Shown piece by piece: positions 53,152 to 61,820 of a stretch of DNA of 64,000 nucleotides. The position numbers were made by a program, and so were the translations under genes. Numbering within the stretch: position 1 is the first letter of the stretch; every line of letters starts with the position of its first letter. Source of the DNA: Natrinema hispanicum (GTDB lineage Archaea; Halobacteriota; Halobacteria; Halobacteriales; Natrialbaceae). The notes below the pieces were generated by a model that was given only the letters and a program-made list of their open reading frames with translations, ran no database searches and was not told the DNA's origin. The stretch spans positions 372,001 to 436,000 of the forward strand of contig NZ_SHMP01000005.1 in NCBI RefSeq assembly GCF_004217335.1, in the 5' to 3' direction.

Positions 53152-54048
53152 CTAGTCGTCGTCCTCTTCGGACGGGGTGACCGCGAGAATTGGAGCCGAC
53201 GCGTGTCTGAGCAGCCGCTCGGTCGTACTCCCGAGTAACAGCCGGTCGATACCGCTTCGACCGTGGGTCCCCATCACGACCAGATCGATCTCGTGGTCGT
53301 CGATGTATTCGAGCAGTTCGAGTTCGGGCTGTCCTTCGAGAACGGCAGATGTGGCCGCCAGCCCATCCTCTCGAGCCCGCGCTGCGATCTCGTCCGTCGC
53401 GTTCTGGCGCTCGGTCTCGAGTTGTTTCATTACCTCTGTCGGTGGCCTGAGCGTGGGACTGGCAGCCATGTCACCGGTGTCGAGGACAGTAACGGCGTGG
53501 ACGCGCGCATCCGCAGCGCGTGCGACCTCGAGGCCGTGGTCGACTGCGGCCCCTGCGGCGTCGCTGCCATCGGTCGGCACGAGGATCTCGTCGTAGCCGT
53601 CGGCCGATTCTGTTCGCTCGTTCGCTTGAACAGTCAGGACGGGAATCTCCGCGCGACGAACGACGTGTTCGGTGACGCTACCGGCTACGAAGCGGCTCAC
53701 ACCGCTTCGGCCGTGGGTCCCCATCACGATCAGTTCGGCATCGATATCAGTCGCGTACGCGAGGATCTTCTTTTTCGGCTTGCCCCGGAGAACCGCCGTC
53801 TGAACCGCGCTCGAGTCGTCGGCCATCGTCTCGATCGTCTCGACGGCGCGTTCGGCACCGTCCTCGAGTTGGCTCATGAACTCTCGACGGATGCTGCCGG
53901 AACTGAGCATCCCGCTCGCGGCGTTCGTGTCGACGACGCTGATCGCATGAACCGTGGCGTCGAACCACTCTGCGAGTGTCAGCGCATGCTCGGCCGCTCG
54001 AGCGGCGTGGTCGCTCCCATCAGTTGGAACGAGAATTGTATCGTACAT
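53152..54048 (-). CDS. Tandem universal stress protein (UspA)
   Basis: A 298-residue cytoplasmic protein of two Usp repeats (about 1-142 and 155-292). Each begins with an (M/E)xxILVPTDGSD segment and ends with the ATP-site motif GTHGRSG followed by GS(V/T)TE. Both repeats retain that motif, so they probably bind ATP. The role is stress response. The TATA-like CCTTTATG near 54081-54088 predicts a short leader. It converges with the aldo/keto reductase gene, leaving only 31 bases between stops. Confidence 0.92.
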   Translation of the reverse strand: MYDTILVPTDGSDHAARAAEHALTLAEWFDATVHAISVVDTNAASGMLSSGSIRREFMSQLEDGAERAVETIETMADDSSAVQTAVLRGKPKKKILAYATDIDAELIVMGTHGRSGVSRFVAGSVTEHVVRRAEIPVLTVQANERTESADGYDEILVPTDGSDAAGAAVDHGLEVARAADARVHAVTVLDTGDMAASPTLRPPTEVMKQLETERQNATDEIAARAREDGLAATSAVLEGQPELELLEYIDDHEIDLVVMGTHGRSGIDRLLLGSTTERLLRHASAPILAVTPSEEDDD

Positions 54049-54207
54049 GGAACGAACGTACTCACGGTTCGCTTCGCAACCGCATAAAGGCGGTTCGCCG
54101 TTCCCGATTGCTGCAAGTATGTCTCAAAGCCCAGCGATGAGAAAGACGACCATCATGGCGTGCCAGACAACAGTGGTAGCCGAGACGAGCGTCGACGACT
54201 GGGTGGA

Positions 54208-54747
54208 TCAGGACAGCCGCGCAGCGATGTCGGCTTCGGTGATGATACCGACGGTTTCGCCGGCTTCGGTGATCATCACGGCCTTGTAGTGCTCGAGTAA
54301 GTTGCTGATCTCATCGAGGGTGGCGTCTTTCGAGACGGTGGGGAAACTCTCGCTCATGTGGTCTTCGACCGGCTCGTCACGAGCCTCTGAATCGAGGTGG
54401 ACGAGATCGGTCTGACTGATCGAGCCGACCGGAATCCCGTCTTGAATGACCGCAAGCTGAGAGTAGGCTTCGTCTTCCATCTTCCGAGCGGCCTCGCTGA
54501 CGGGGTCGTCGGGGGCGACGTTGACGACGGCCTCGTTCATCAGGTCTTCGGCGCGGATAACGTCGCTTTCGGCCTTCTCCAAGGCGTTGACGATCCGCCG
54601 AAGCGTCGAGAGACGCGGATCGACGTCGCCGCCTTCGATCCGGGCGATCAGCGGCTGGGAGACGTCGGCAGTCTCCGCGAGTTCGCTCTGAGTGAGTCCG
54701 AGTTCGGTACGGCGTTGTCTGAGGTCCGCAGGCGTCGGAAGCTCCAT
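54208..54747 (-). CDS. HTH-CBS domain regulator
   Basis: A 179-residue protein. An N-terminal XRE-type HTH (about 5-60) shows LRQRRTELGLTQSELAETADVSQPLIARIEGG. Two CBS domains follow (about 65-118 and 125-179), each with the ligand-binding IGxI-type end (VGSISQTDLVHL and VGIITEADIAARL). It likely couples adenosine-nucleotide binding to DNA binding or enzyme control. ATG 54747 is preferred over an upstream TTG. A CTATAA element at about 54766-54771 supports the start. The frame after its stop stays open and encodes a short hydrophobic stretch (see findings). Confidence 0.88.
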   Translation of the reverse strand: MELPTPADLRQRRTELGLTQSELAETADVSQPLIARIEGGDVDPRLSTLRRIVNALEKAESDVIRAEDLMNEAVVNVAPDDPVSEAARKMEDEAYSQLAVIQDGIPVGSISQTDLVHLDSEARDEPVEDHMSESFPTVSKDATLDEISNLLEHYKAVMITEAGETVGIITEADIAARLS

Positions 54748-54814
54748 ACCGGCCAATAACCCGTAGTTATAGAAAGGGTTTTGGGTGGTTCAGTTGCCGA
54801 CACCGAGTTGCGTC

Positions 54815-55168
54815 TTACTCGTCGTCGGGGACTTCGACGACCTCGACGACCGACAGCGGAACGTCCCGCAGCGCGCCACCGACCTCGCTTTTCGCGATCC
54901 GTGAGGCGTGTTCCTCACTGTCGGCGTTGAAAACCTCCATCTCGAGTGCGAGCCCGACGAGCGCGGTGTCGGCTGCGATAAAGGCGGAGTCGAACGGCTC
55001 GCCACAGGCCGGACAGCCCGTCGCACCGACCTCGACTTCGACGTAGTCCATGTCTTCGCTGTTGAGTCGCTTCCCGGCTTCGCTGACGGCGACGCCGATC
55101 GCGTCGTCGATCTCCTCGACGTCACGAACGAGCCATGCCGCTTCCATCGCGACGAGATAGTTGCCCAT
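54815..55168 (-). CDS. UPF0212 (DUF555) family conserved archaeal protein
   Basis: A 117-residue protein from a family conserved across Euryarchaeota. It starts MGNYLVAMEAAWLVRDVEEIDDAI and contains a CPACGEPFDSAFIAADTALVGL segment whose CxxC is probably metal- or redox-related. No enzyme activity is established. It lies 67 bases upstream of the HTH-CBS gene's start on the same strand, so cotranscription is possible. Confidence 0.88.
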   Translation of the reverse strand: MGNYLVAMEAAWLVRDVEEIDDAIGVAVSEAGKRLNSEDMDYVEVEVGATGCPACGEPFDSAFIAADTALVGLALEMEVFNADSEEHASRIAKSEVGGALRDVPLSVVEVVEVPDDE

Positions 55169-55476
55169 ACAGCGTAGTCGGTCCGGGGGGTTTCCTGTCT
55201 TGCGGTTCGTCGGCGCTGTCTCCCCTCGAGACGCGCGCCACTAATTCGGAGGTGCGCACGTCAGCCGGATGATTCCCATAAGTTACGAGAAATCCCCGGA
55301 TCAATTCCCGTCGACATACCCGTACATCGACGCGAGTGTGACTCGAGTTGTGCCCACCGCAACCGTAGTTGAATCGCAAGCAGGCGTCGACCCAATCAAT
55401 AGTTAATGATGATTATGAATTCTATCCTTCAATAATACTTATATACAGTCTCCGTCTGAGCCACGACTGAACGCTG
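55169..55476. other. 308-base intergenic region, AT-rich at right end
   Basis: The region is composition-neutral on the left and strongly AT-rich from about 55400 to 55446. It includes the TATA-like TTATATA (55438-55444) that probably drives the 56-residue membrane-protein gene. No other gene is supported. Confidence 0.5.
55438..55444 (+). promoter_or_regulatory. TATA-like box for the 56-residue membrane protein
   Basis: TTATATA is centred 36 bases before the ATG at 55477, giving a leader of roughly 10 bases. Confidence 0.5.
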
Positions 55477-55647
55477 ATGATATCCCGCGTGTACCACGCG
55501 ACGCTGTTCGCACTGTACCAGCTCTGTATCGTGATCGGCATCGCGGCGATGCCGCTTGCGATCGCCGCCCAGCAGGCTGGGTTCAGCCTGCCGATCCACC
55601 GCGTTCTCGCCACCGTCGAGGATGCGTACGAGGCCACGCAGCGCTAA
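55477..55647 (+). CDS. Small 56-residue haloarchaeal membrane protein
   Basis: The frame encodes MISRVYHATLFALYQLCIV, then an Ala/Ile-rich helix, then AAQQAGFSLPIHRVLATVEDAYEATQR. It has one to two hydrophobic segments and an amphipathic tail. The pattern (YHATLFALYQL...AGFSLPIHR) resembles a small protein recurrent in haloarchaeal genomes. It lies 160 bases upstream of psmB with its own promoter. Its function is unknown. It is too short for most automatic gene finders. Confidence 0.7.
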   Translation: MISRVYHATLFALYQLCIVIGIAAMPLAIAAQQAGFSLPIHRVLATVEDAYEATQR

Positions 55648-55776
55648 TCGAGGCTGACTGATTTTCGGACTCGCTGCCCGACGAGCCATCGGCCCCCAAC
55701 CACACGTTGACTCGGCGCTCGAGCGGTCGGTCTCTTCGGCGGCCGGAAGCGGAAACGACAGTGGTGACCGCCGGTG

Positions 55777-55783
55777 TTTTATA
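55777..55783 (+). promoter_or_regulatory. TATA-like box for psmB
   Basis: TTTTATA is centred 28 bases before the ATG at 55808, the leaderless spacing. Confidence 0.55.
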
Positions 55784-55807
55784 CCGCCCCGGCGTACGCT
55801 TCGGGTA

Positions 55808-56539
55808 ATGCGTACGCCCACACACGACTCCGATTTCTCCCGGACGGTCGACCAGTTGGCCGACGATCCGAACCCCTACGAGCCGGAGCTCGGATCCCTG
55901 CCCCAGAACGACCTGACGCAGGCCGATCTGGACAACGTCAACAAGACCGGCACGACGACGATCGGCATCTCGACTGCCGACGGCGTCGTCATCGCGACGG
56001 ACATGCGCGCCAGCCTCGGCGGCCGGTTCGTCTCGAACAAGAACGTCCAGAAGGTCGAACAGATCCACCCGACCGGCGCACTCACCCTCGTCGGCAGCGT
56101 CGGCGGCGCACAGTCGTTCATCTCGAGTCTCCGCGCCGAGGTCAACCTCTACGAGGCACGACGCGGCGAGGGGATGAGCATCGACGCGCTCGCGACCCTT
56201 GCAGGGAACTTCGCCCGCGGTGGCCCGTTCTTCGCCATCCACCCGATTCTGGGCGGTGTCGACGACGAAGGCAGTCACGTCTACAGCATCGACCCCGCAG
56301 GCGGTGTCATGGAAGACGACTACACCGTCACCGGCAGCGGGATGCAACTGGCCTACGGGCACTTAGAGCAGGCCTACGAGGACGACATGTCCAACGAGGA
56401 AGCCAAAACGGTCGCCGCCCGCGGCATCAAATCCGCCGTCGAGCGCGACACCGGCTCCGGCAACGGCGTGTTCCTCTGTGAGATCACCGACGAGGGCGTC
56501 GACATCCACGGCCACCACGACTTCGACGAAGTGCTGTAA
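55808..56539 (+). CDS. psmB: 20S proteasome beta subunit
   Basis: A 243-residue Ntn-hydrolase subunit. A 48-residue propeptide ends in KTG, and autocleavage should expose Thr49 (TTTIGISTADGVVIATD) as the nucleophile. The conserved Asp (ATDMRAS), Lys in the strand after it (VQKVEQI) and the GSGMQLAYG loop are present. Together with alpha rings from elsewhere it forms the archaeal core particle that degrades unfolded or SAMP-tagged proteins. The mature part is about 195 residues, the usual length. Confidence 0.95.
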   Translation: MRTPTHDSDFSRTVDQLADDPNPYEPELGSLPQNDLTQADLDNVNKTGTTTIGISTADGVVIATDMRASLGGRFVSNKNVQKVEQIHPTGALTLVGSVGGAQSFISSLRAEVNLYEARRGEGMSIDALATLAGNFARGGPFFAIHPILGGVDDEGSHVYSIDPAGGVMEDDYTVTGSGMQLAYGHLEQAYEDDMSNEEAKTVAARGIKSAVERDTGSGNGVFLCEITDEGVDIHGHHDFDEVL

Positions 56540-56684
56540 CCCGGCTGACACGGGCGGTTTTCCGGTTTTAACCGACGGCCAGCGACCGCTCTCTTCGATC
56601 AGTTCGGGTCGTCTCGGGTTGGATTGCATCCGATAGCCCTTGCTGGGAAATCGATCTGCCGAAACGGTACCGCGAGAACGAGTC

Positions 56685-57809
56685 TTAATCGAGCCGCGTC
56701 GCTTCCTCGAGTTGCGTCTCGCTGACATGGGCGTCGGCGAGCGTCACCGACCGCTCGGCCTCGCTCGAGCGATAGATAGCGTCGATAACGCGCTGGACTG
56801 TCAGCGCTTCGTCGATCGTATTGGTCTCCGGTGGGACGCCGGTCGCGACGGTCTCGAGGAACGCCTCGTCCTGTTCTGCGTAGCCGGTCAGCGTGTCGTC
56901 GGCGCTCATGTTGACATCGGCGTAGTGGTCGCGGCCGACCGTGCCGGCCTCGAGAATCCGCAGCTCCGTGTCGCCGATGTCGAACTGGGCACCCGCCTTC
57001 GTGCCGCGGACGTGGAAGTCCATGCTCTCCTCGCGGTTGGTCGCCCACGCGGCCTCGAGTGAGATGGTCTTCCCGCCGGCACAGCGGATGAAGGCACTGA
57101 CGGAGTCGTCGACCTCGTAGCGTTCGGCGTCGGCATCCCAGTTGTCACCGAAGCCCTCGGGATCTGCGACTTCCTCGCGCGTGCCGAACGTGGTCCGCGT
57201 GACACCGCTGACTTCGACGATCTCAGGGAAATCGAGCGCGTAGAGCGCGAGATCGAGGGCGTGAACGCCGATGTCGACCAAGGCACCGCCGCCGGCGAGT
57301 TCGGGATCGGTAAACCACGAGCCGGGGCCGGGGACACCACGCCGGCGGACATAGTTGGCTTCGACGTGGGTGATCTCGCCAAAGCGGTCGCGGGCCCGTT
57401 GTTCCTCGAACATCGCCATCGACGCGGCGTGGCGGTTGTGGAAGCCGACCATACAGACGCCCGCCGATCGAGCCGCCGCCTCGGCGATCCGTTCGGCACT
57501 CTCTAAGGAGTGAGCAAGCGGTTTCTCCACGAGGACGTCCAGTCCCGCCTCGAGGGCTGCGACGGCGATCGGTTCGTGAAAGCGGTTGGGCGTCGTCACG
57601 ATGACCGCGTCGACTCCCTCGTCGGCGACGAGTTCCTCGTGTGTCTCGTAGGTCCGTGCGTCGAACTCGGCAGCAAACCGCTCGCGTTGCTCCGGGACGA
57701 GATCGACGCCGGCGACGACTTCCGCACCGAGTTCGCGAACGCTTTGTGCGTGGAGCGTCCCCATCCCGCCGAGGCCGACGATACCGACACCGATGTCGGC
57801 ACCGATCAT
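56685..57809 (-). CDS. Gfo/Idh/MocA-family NAD(P)-dependent oxidoreductase
   Basis: A 374-residue sugar or inositol dehydrogenase-like enzyme. The Rossmann start GVGIVGLGGMGTLHAQSV is followed by VIVTTPNRFHEP, the EKPLAHSLESAE motif with the catalytic Lys, and the C-terminal substrate domain with GGALVDIGVHALDLALYAL (Asp and His). The ATG at 57809 is preferred because the Rossmann strand begins five residues later; an upstream in-frame start adds residues without similarity. Its neighbour is a ThuA-like gene, a common pairing in sugar metabolism. Confidence 0.9.
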   Translation of the reverse strand: MIGADIGVGIVGLGGMGTLHAQSVRELGAEVVAGVDLVPEQRERFAAEFDARTYETHEELVADEGVDAVIVTTPNRFHEPIAVAALEAGLDVLVEKPLAHSLESAERIAEAAARSAGVCMVGFHNRHAASMAMFEEQRARDRFGEITHVEANYVRRRGVPGPGSWFTDPELAGGGALVDIGVHALDLALYALDFPEIVEVSGVTRTTFGTREEVADPEGFGDNWDADAERYEVDDSVSAFIRCAGGKTISLEAAWATNREESMDFHVRGTKAGAQFDIGDTELRILEAGTVGRDHYADVNMSADDTLTGYAEQDEAFLETVATGVPPETNTIDEALTVQRVIDAIYRSSEAERSVTLADAHVSETQLEEATRLD

Positions 57810-58066
57810 CGCCACCCCTCCGCGGTCGCCACAGCGAAGCAAAACGTGTCATGAGAAACCATCGATTTCGCTGTCAGTTGTGATCGATCCCGTTCCATAG
57901 GGAGTGGCAGTTGGCGACCGAAATAAGGGTTATGACCGATTAATCTATGCAGACATATTGTATCTCACGCATTATGATACTACTGTAGTCTTGCCACCAT
58001 CACTATTGGACGAATATGGTTTCTTATTCGGCGTTTCAGGTCGCCGATCGACCGCCACTCGACGAC

Positions 58067-58074
58067 AGTATAAG
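58067..58074 (+). promoter_or_regulatory. TATA-like box deciding the ThuA start
   Basis: AGTATAAG is centred 28 bases before the ATG at 58099. The longer open frame starting at 57904 would begin upstream of this promoter. Confidence 0.5.
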
Positions 58075-58098
58075 CCGTCGGAGGGTGACAGGGTGGCC

Positions 58099-58794
58099 AT
58101 GGTCGCAGTCACCATCTGGAACGAGTTCCGCCATGAACGAACGGACGACGCGGTCGCTGCCGTCTACCCCGACGGAATCCACGCGGCTCTCGCCGACGCG
58201 CTTGTCACGGACCACGAGGTTCGAACCGCGACACTCGAGGAGCCAGCCCACGGACTCACCGACGACGTCCTCGCATCGACTGATGTCTTGTTGTGGTGGG
58301 GCCACGACGCCCACGAGGATGTCGACGACGCGGTCGTCGATCGCGTCCAGAAGCGCGTCCTCGAGGGCATGGGATTCGTTCCGCTTCACTCGAGTCACTA
58401 CTCGAAGCCCTTCAAACGGCTCATGGGGACATCCTGTAGCCTGCAATACCGCGAGGACGGCGGCACCGAGCGCCTCTGGGTGGTCGATCCCGGCCATCCG
58501 ATCGCCGACGGGCTGGATGAAGCGATCGAACTCCCTGCGACGGAGATGTATGGCGAGCCGTTCGACGTTCCTGCACCTGATCGACTGGTATTCGTCAGCT
58601 GGTTCGAGGGCGGCGAGGTATTCCGGAGCGGCTGCTGTTACCGGCGCGGAAAGGGACGTATCTTCTACTTCCGTCCCGGCCACGAAACGTATCCAATCTA
58701 CGAGAACGACGCGGTCCAGCGGGTACTCCGCAATGCGGTCGCGTGGGCTGCCCCGACCAAAGGCTCACCGCGGACGTTCGGGGAGCGAGACTAG
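58099..58794 (+). CDS. ThuA-domain (trehalose utilization-like) protein
   Basis: A 231-residue protein of the ThuA family (class-I glutamine-amidotransferase-like fold). It shows [10 protein letters not shown] near the start, [17 protein letters not shown] in the middle and [17 protein letters not shown]. It also has a [34 protein letters not shown]-terminal region. The role in sugar catabolism is not biochemically fixed. It is divergent from the Gfo/Idh/MocA gene, a pairing typical of keto-sugar pathways. Its stop overlaps the stop of the convergent eIF-2B-like gene. Confidence 0.88.
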   Translation: MVAVTIWNEFRHERTDDAVAAVYPDGIHAALADALVTDHEVRTATLEEPAHGLTDDVLASTDVLLWWGHDAHEDVDDAVVDRVQKRVLEGMGFVPLHSSHYSKPFKRLMGTSCSLQYREDGGTERLWVVDPGHPIADGLDEAIELPATEMYGEPFDVPAPDRLVFVSWFEGGEVFRSGCCYRRGKGRIFYFRPGHETYPIYENDAVQRVLRNAVAWAAPTKGSPRTFGERD

Positions 58795-59642
58795 AAGGTC
58801 TGGCGACCTTCGTCCGTAATGACGCTCTCGAGCAATTCGACCGGCGTCGCGTCGTAGGCGGGGTTTTCCACCTCGAACCCCTCGGCGGGTTCGGCCATGA
58901 CCTCGCTGGCCGATCGGAACTCGTTTTCGAAGACGAATCCCTCGTCGACGAGCTTCGAGGCCGAGCCGAGGACGGTCACCGGGACGTCCAGTCGGTCGGC
59001 CGTCGATGCGATCGGGAACGTGCCGACGCGATTGTAGAGGGTGTCGTCGACGATACAGTCCATGCCGACGACGACCCGGTCACACTCCTCGAGATAGAGC
59101 CCGTGAGCACTGTCGGTGATCAGCGTCGTGTCAACTCCCTCGAGGTCGGATAGCGCCCGAGCGGTCTTGCGCCCGATGTACCGCGGTCGGGCCTCGGTGA
59201 CGTAGACGTCGAACGTCTTGCCGGTCTCGACTGCCTGCTCGATCGCCGCGAGCACCGTCGAGGAGTAGTCGTGGGTCAGCAGCGTCGCGCCGTCTTCGAG
59301 GACGTCAACGGCATTTTCGGCCGCCAGCCGCTTGCCGGATTCGATCCGTGCGACGACCTCGTCGATCGTCTCGCTCGTGAGTCGTTTTGCGTCTTCGACG
59401 CTGTCGGGTTCGGCGTCGGTCACGTCGCCGACGATCTCCCGGATAGCGTTTTGCAGGGAGGCATGCGAGGAGTTCGCGCGCCGCAGGACGGTGCCGTTTC
59501 GCTCGAGTGCCCGCGTATATTCCTCGACGGTGGCGAACTCGCGGTCGACCAGTTCCTCGAGGGCCTGCGCTGCGCGGACCGCAACCACCGAGGAGCTGTG
59601 CGTCTGCATCTCCTGGATTTCCTCGGCCGTCTCGTCGATCAT
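58791..59642 (-). CDS. eIF-2B-like protein of the ribose-1,5-bisphosphate isomerase/MtnA superfamily
   Basis: A 283-residue protein. The N-terminal helical part precedes a Rossmann-like domain with [27 protein letters not shown] and [20 protein letters not shown]. In ribose-1,5-bisphosphate isomerase and MtnA the first motif reads LTHCNSG with a catalytic Cys; here that Cys is replaced by Asp, while the second motif's Asp is kept. It may therefore not be an isomerase but an eIF-2B-type factor or another binding protein. It converges with the ThuA gene. ATG 59642 is chosen because [10 protein letters not shown] begins the conserved helix. Confidence 0.85.
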   Translation of the reverse strand: MIDETAEEIQEMQTHSSSVVAVRAAQALEELVDREFATVEEYTRALERNGTVLRRANSSHASLQNAIREIVGDVTDAEPDSVEDAKRLTSETIDEVVARIESGKRLAAENAVDVLEDGATLLTHDYSSTVLAAIEQAVETGKTFDVYVTEARPRYIGRKTARALSDLEGVDTTLITDSAHGLYLEECDRVVVGMDCIVDDTLYNRVGTFPIASTADRLDVPVTVLGSASKLVDEGFVFENEFRSASEVMAEPAEGFEVENPAYDATPVELLESVITDEGRQTF

Positions 59643-59722
59643 ACTGTGATGGTTTTCCGTCAACGGCAAAGGTGTTCCGGGTGTTGTCACCCGTCGCTGT
59701 CACGTGACTTTCGACGTGAATC

Positions 59723-60046
59723 TTATGCCGTGTCGTCGAATTCGAATCGCTGTCGCAACTCGGCCTCGATTCGGTCGACGAACGCCTCGAGGACGGGCTC
59801 GAACTGCGCGTTGTCTGCCACCGTCCCGACCCGCTCGCGTGGGTTCTCCGGCAGTTCGACGCGGAACTCGCCGTCGCCCTCGTAGCACGGCTCGCTCTCG
59901 CTCAACACTTGCCGATCGATCGCGCGGAGCACCGCCGAATCGTACTGACCGTGGAGGTGTTGGTATGCACTCGAGTACGCTGCCTCGAGTTCCTCGAAGT
60001 AGTAGACGTATTTCTCCTCGAACTTCTCGGGATCGAACTCGGTCAT
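59723..60046 (-). CDS. DUF5783-like conserved haloarchaeal protein
   Basis: A 107-residue acidic protein starting MTEFDPEKFEEKYVYYFEEL, followed by a helix with AAYSSAYQHLHGQYDSAVLRAIDRQVL and ending in VEAFVDRIEAELRQRFEF. It looks fully helical and cytoplasmic. The family is conserved in haloarchaea without assigned function. It is divergent from the zinc-ribbon gene at 60162. Confidence 0.8.
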   Translation of the reverse strand: MTEFDPEKFEEKYVYYFEELEAAYSSAYQHLHGQYDSAVLRAIDRQVLSESEPCYEGDGEFRVELPENPRERVGTVADNAQFEPVLEAFVDRIEAELRQRFEFDDTA

Positions 60047-60161
60047 TGCCGTTTCTGGATCCGCAATCGGGTAAACGGTTTGGAACGAACACGCTGTCTC
60101 ACCCGGCCACACGATCACCGCCGCCCGCAGGCTTACGGTCTCGAGGTCCCTAGTGCTGTCG

Positions 60162-60482
60162 ATGACCGTCACCGTCCGGTACACCTGTCCACACTGCGGA
60201 GCCGTGGTAAGCGTCGAGCGCCAGCCGGATCTCGCGGATCGATCCGTGACCACGATCCCCCAGCCGGGCTGGGAGTACGCAAGTCCGGACGAAGACTTCG
60301 CGGACGCGGATGGAATCGAGTTCCTCTGTGGCGAGGACGGCCCAGTTACCGACCTCGAGGGCGAACCCGTCGAGGGCTGTGGCCGGCCGTTCTATCTGAA
60401 CTTCGTGCGCTACGAGCAGGGTGTCGAACTCGAGCCGGACCCGCCGACGTACGGCGGGCCGCGGTTCGATTTCAAGGGCTGA
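60162..60482 (+). CDS. Zinc-ribbon-like conserved haloarchaeal protein
   Basis: A 106-residue protein. The N-terminal YTCPHCGA motif and a later FLCGEDG...EGCGRPFYL pair suggest a zinc-binding ribbon interrupted by about 45 residues. The C-terminus reads VRYEQGVELEPDPPTYGGPRFDF. No enzyme motif is seen. It may interact with RNA or protein. The ATG at 60162 is preferred over a start three codons upstream. Confidence 0.72.
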   Translation: MTVTVRYTCPHCGAVVSVERQPDLADRSVTTIPQPGWEYASPDEDFADADGIEFLCGEDGPVTDLEGEPVEGCGRPFYLNFVRYEQGVELEPDPPTYGGPRFDFKG

Positions 60483-60658
60483 CTCGCGGCTGCCCATACG
60501 ACTGGTCATAACAGGGCAGCAACGCCCGGTCACACGCCAGTGAGCGCCCGACGATAGGCGGGTACGTTTTCCGTGGACAACTTTCTCGTCTCGAGCGACG
60601 TTCCGGCGACACCTCAATCGAACACAACCCTTTTCGACGCCGGGCAGTACCTACGGAC

Positions 60659-61732
60659 ATGGACGAAGCCGCCGTACGCGACCGTCTCCGGACGGTCGAC
60701 GATCCCGAACTCGGCGACGATATCGTGTCGCTTGGACTCGTCAACGACATCAGCGTCGACGGCGACGAGGTCGACATCGATCTCGCGCTGGGTGCGCCCT
60801 ACTCCCCGGCCGAGAGCAACATCGCTGCCGAGATTCGCGAGGTCCTGACCGCCGAGGGGATCGACCCGGACCTGACCGCAAGCATTCCCGATCGTGACGA
60901 CCTCTCGAGCGAGGAACAGGTGCTCCCGAACGTCAAGAACGTCATCGCCGTCGCCTCCGGGAAAGGCGGCGTCGGCAAGTCAACCGTCGCGGTCAACCTC
61001 GCTGCCGGCCTCTCACAACTGGGGGCTCGCGTCGGCCTCTTCGACGCCGACGTCTACGGACCGAACGTCCCACGGATGGTCGACGCCGACGAGCCGCCGA
61101 TGGCGACCGAAGACGAAACCCTCGTCCCGCCCGAAAAGTACGGCGTGAAGCTGATGAGCATGGCCTTCCTCACCGGCGAGGACGACCCCGTCATCTGGCG
61201 CGGCCCGATGGTCCACAAGGTCATCACCCAGCTTACGGAAGACGTCGAGTGGGGCCATCTCGACTACCTCGTCGTCGACCTCCCGCCGGGGACTGGCGAC
61301 ACCCAGCTGACGATGCTCCAGACCATGCCCGTCACCGGTGCGGTCATCGTCACGACGCCACAGGAAGTCGCGCTTGACGACGCCCGCAAAGGCCTCGAGA
61401 TGTTTGCCAAACACGATACCGTGGTGCTCGGAATCGCCGAGAACATGTCGACCTTTGCCTGTCCCGATTGTGGCGGCGAACACGACATCTTCGGCTCCGG
61501 CGGCGGCGAGGAGTTCGCCGACGAACACGACCTGCCCTTCCTCGGATCGATCCCGCTCGATCCGGCCGTCCGCGAGGGCGGTGATGGTGGGAAGCCGACG
61601 GTGCTGAAAGACGAGGACGGAACCAGCGACGCCTTGCGGACGATCACCGAAAACGTCGCGAACAATACGGGCATCGTCCACCGGCAGGGCATCTCCCAGT
61701 ACCGGCGCAGCGAAGCCGCCTCGTCCGACTGA
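60659..61732 (+). CDS. mrp: Mrp/NBP35-family Fe-S cluster carrier ATPase
   Basis: A 357-residue P-loop ATPase. The N-terminal DUF59 (MIP18-like) domain (1-75) shows VDDPELGDDIVSLGLV. Then comes the deviant Walker A GKGGVGKST (101-109), VGLFDADVYGPNVPRM, and a late CPDCGG motif that coordinates the cluster. It carries [4Fe-4S] clusters to apoproteins. It stands between the zinc-ribbon gene and the UDG-like gene, all on the plus strand. Length and order of domains are standard for archaeal Mrp. Confidence 0.93.
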   Translation: MDEAAVRDRLRTVDDPELGDDIVSLGLVNDISVDGDEVDIDLALGAPYSPAESNIAAEIREVLTAEGIDPDLTASIPDRDDLSSEEQVLPNVKNVIAVASGKGGVGKSTVAVNLAAGLSQLGARVGLFDADVYGPNVPRMVDADEPPMATEDETLVPPEKYGVKLMSMAFLTGEDDPVIWRGPMVHKVITQLTEDVEWGHLDYLVVDLPPGTGDTQLTMLQTMPVTGAVIVTTPQEVALDDARKGLEMFAKHDTVVLGIAENMSTFACPDCGGEHDIFGSGGGEEFADEHDLPFLGSIPLDPAVREGGDGGKPTVLKDEDGTSDALRTITENVANNTGIVHRQGISQYRRSEAASSD

Positions 61733-61820
61733 TACCCGCCACCGGCAGGCCGGGGCCGCCGGCCTCGGCTGTGGCGTCGCCGGGCGCGTCGCTTTTCATC
61801 CTGCCACTCGAGAGGCGAGT

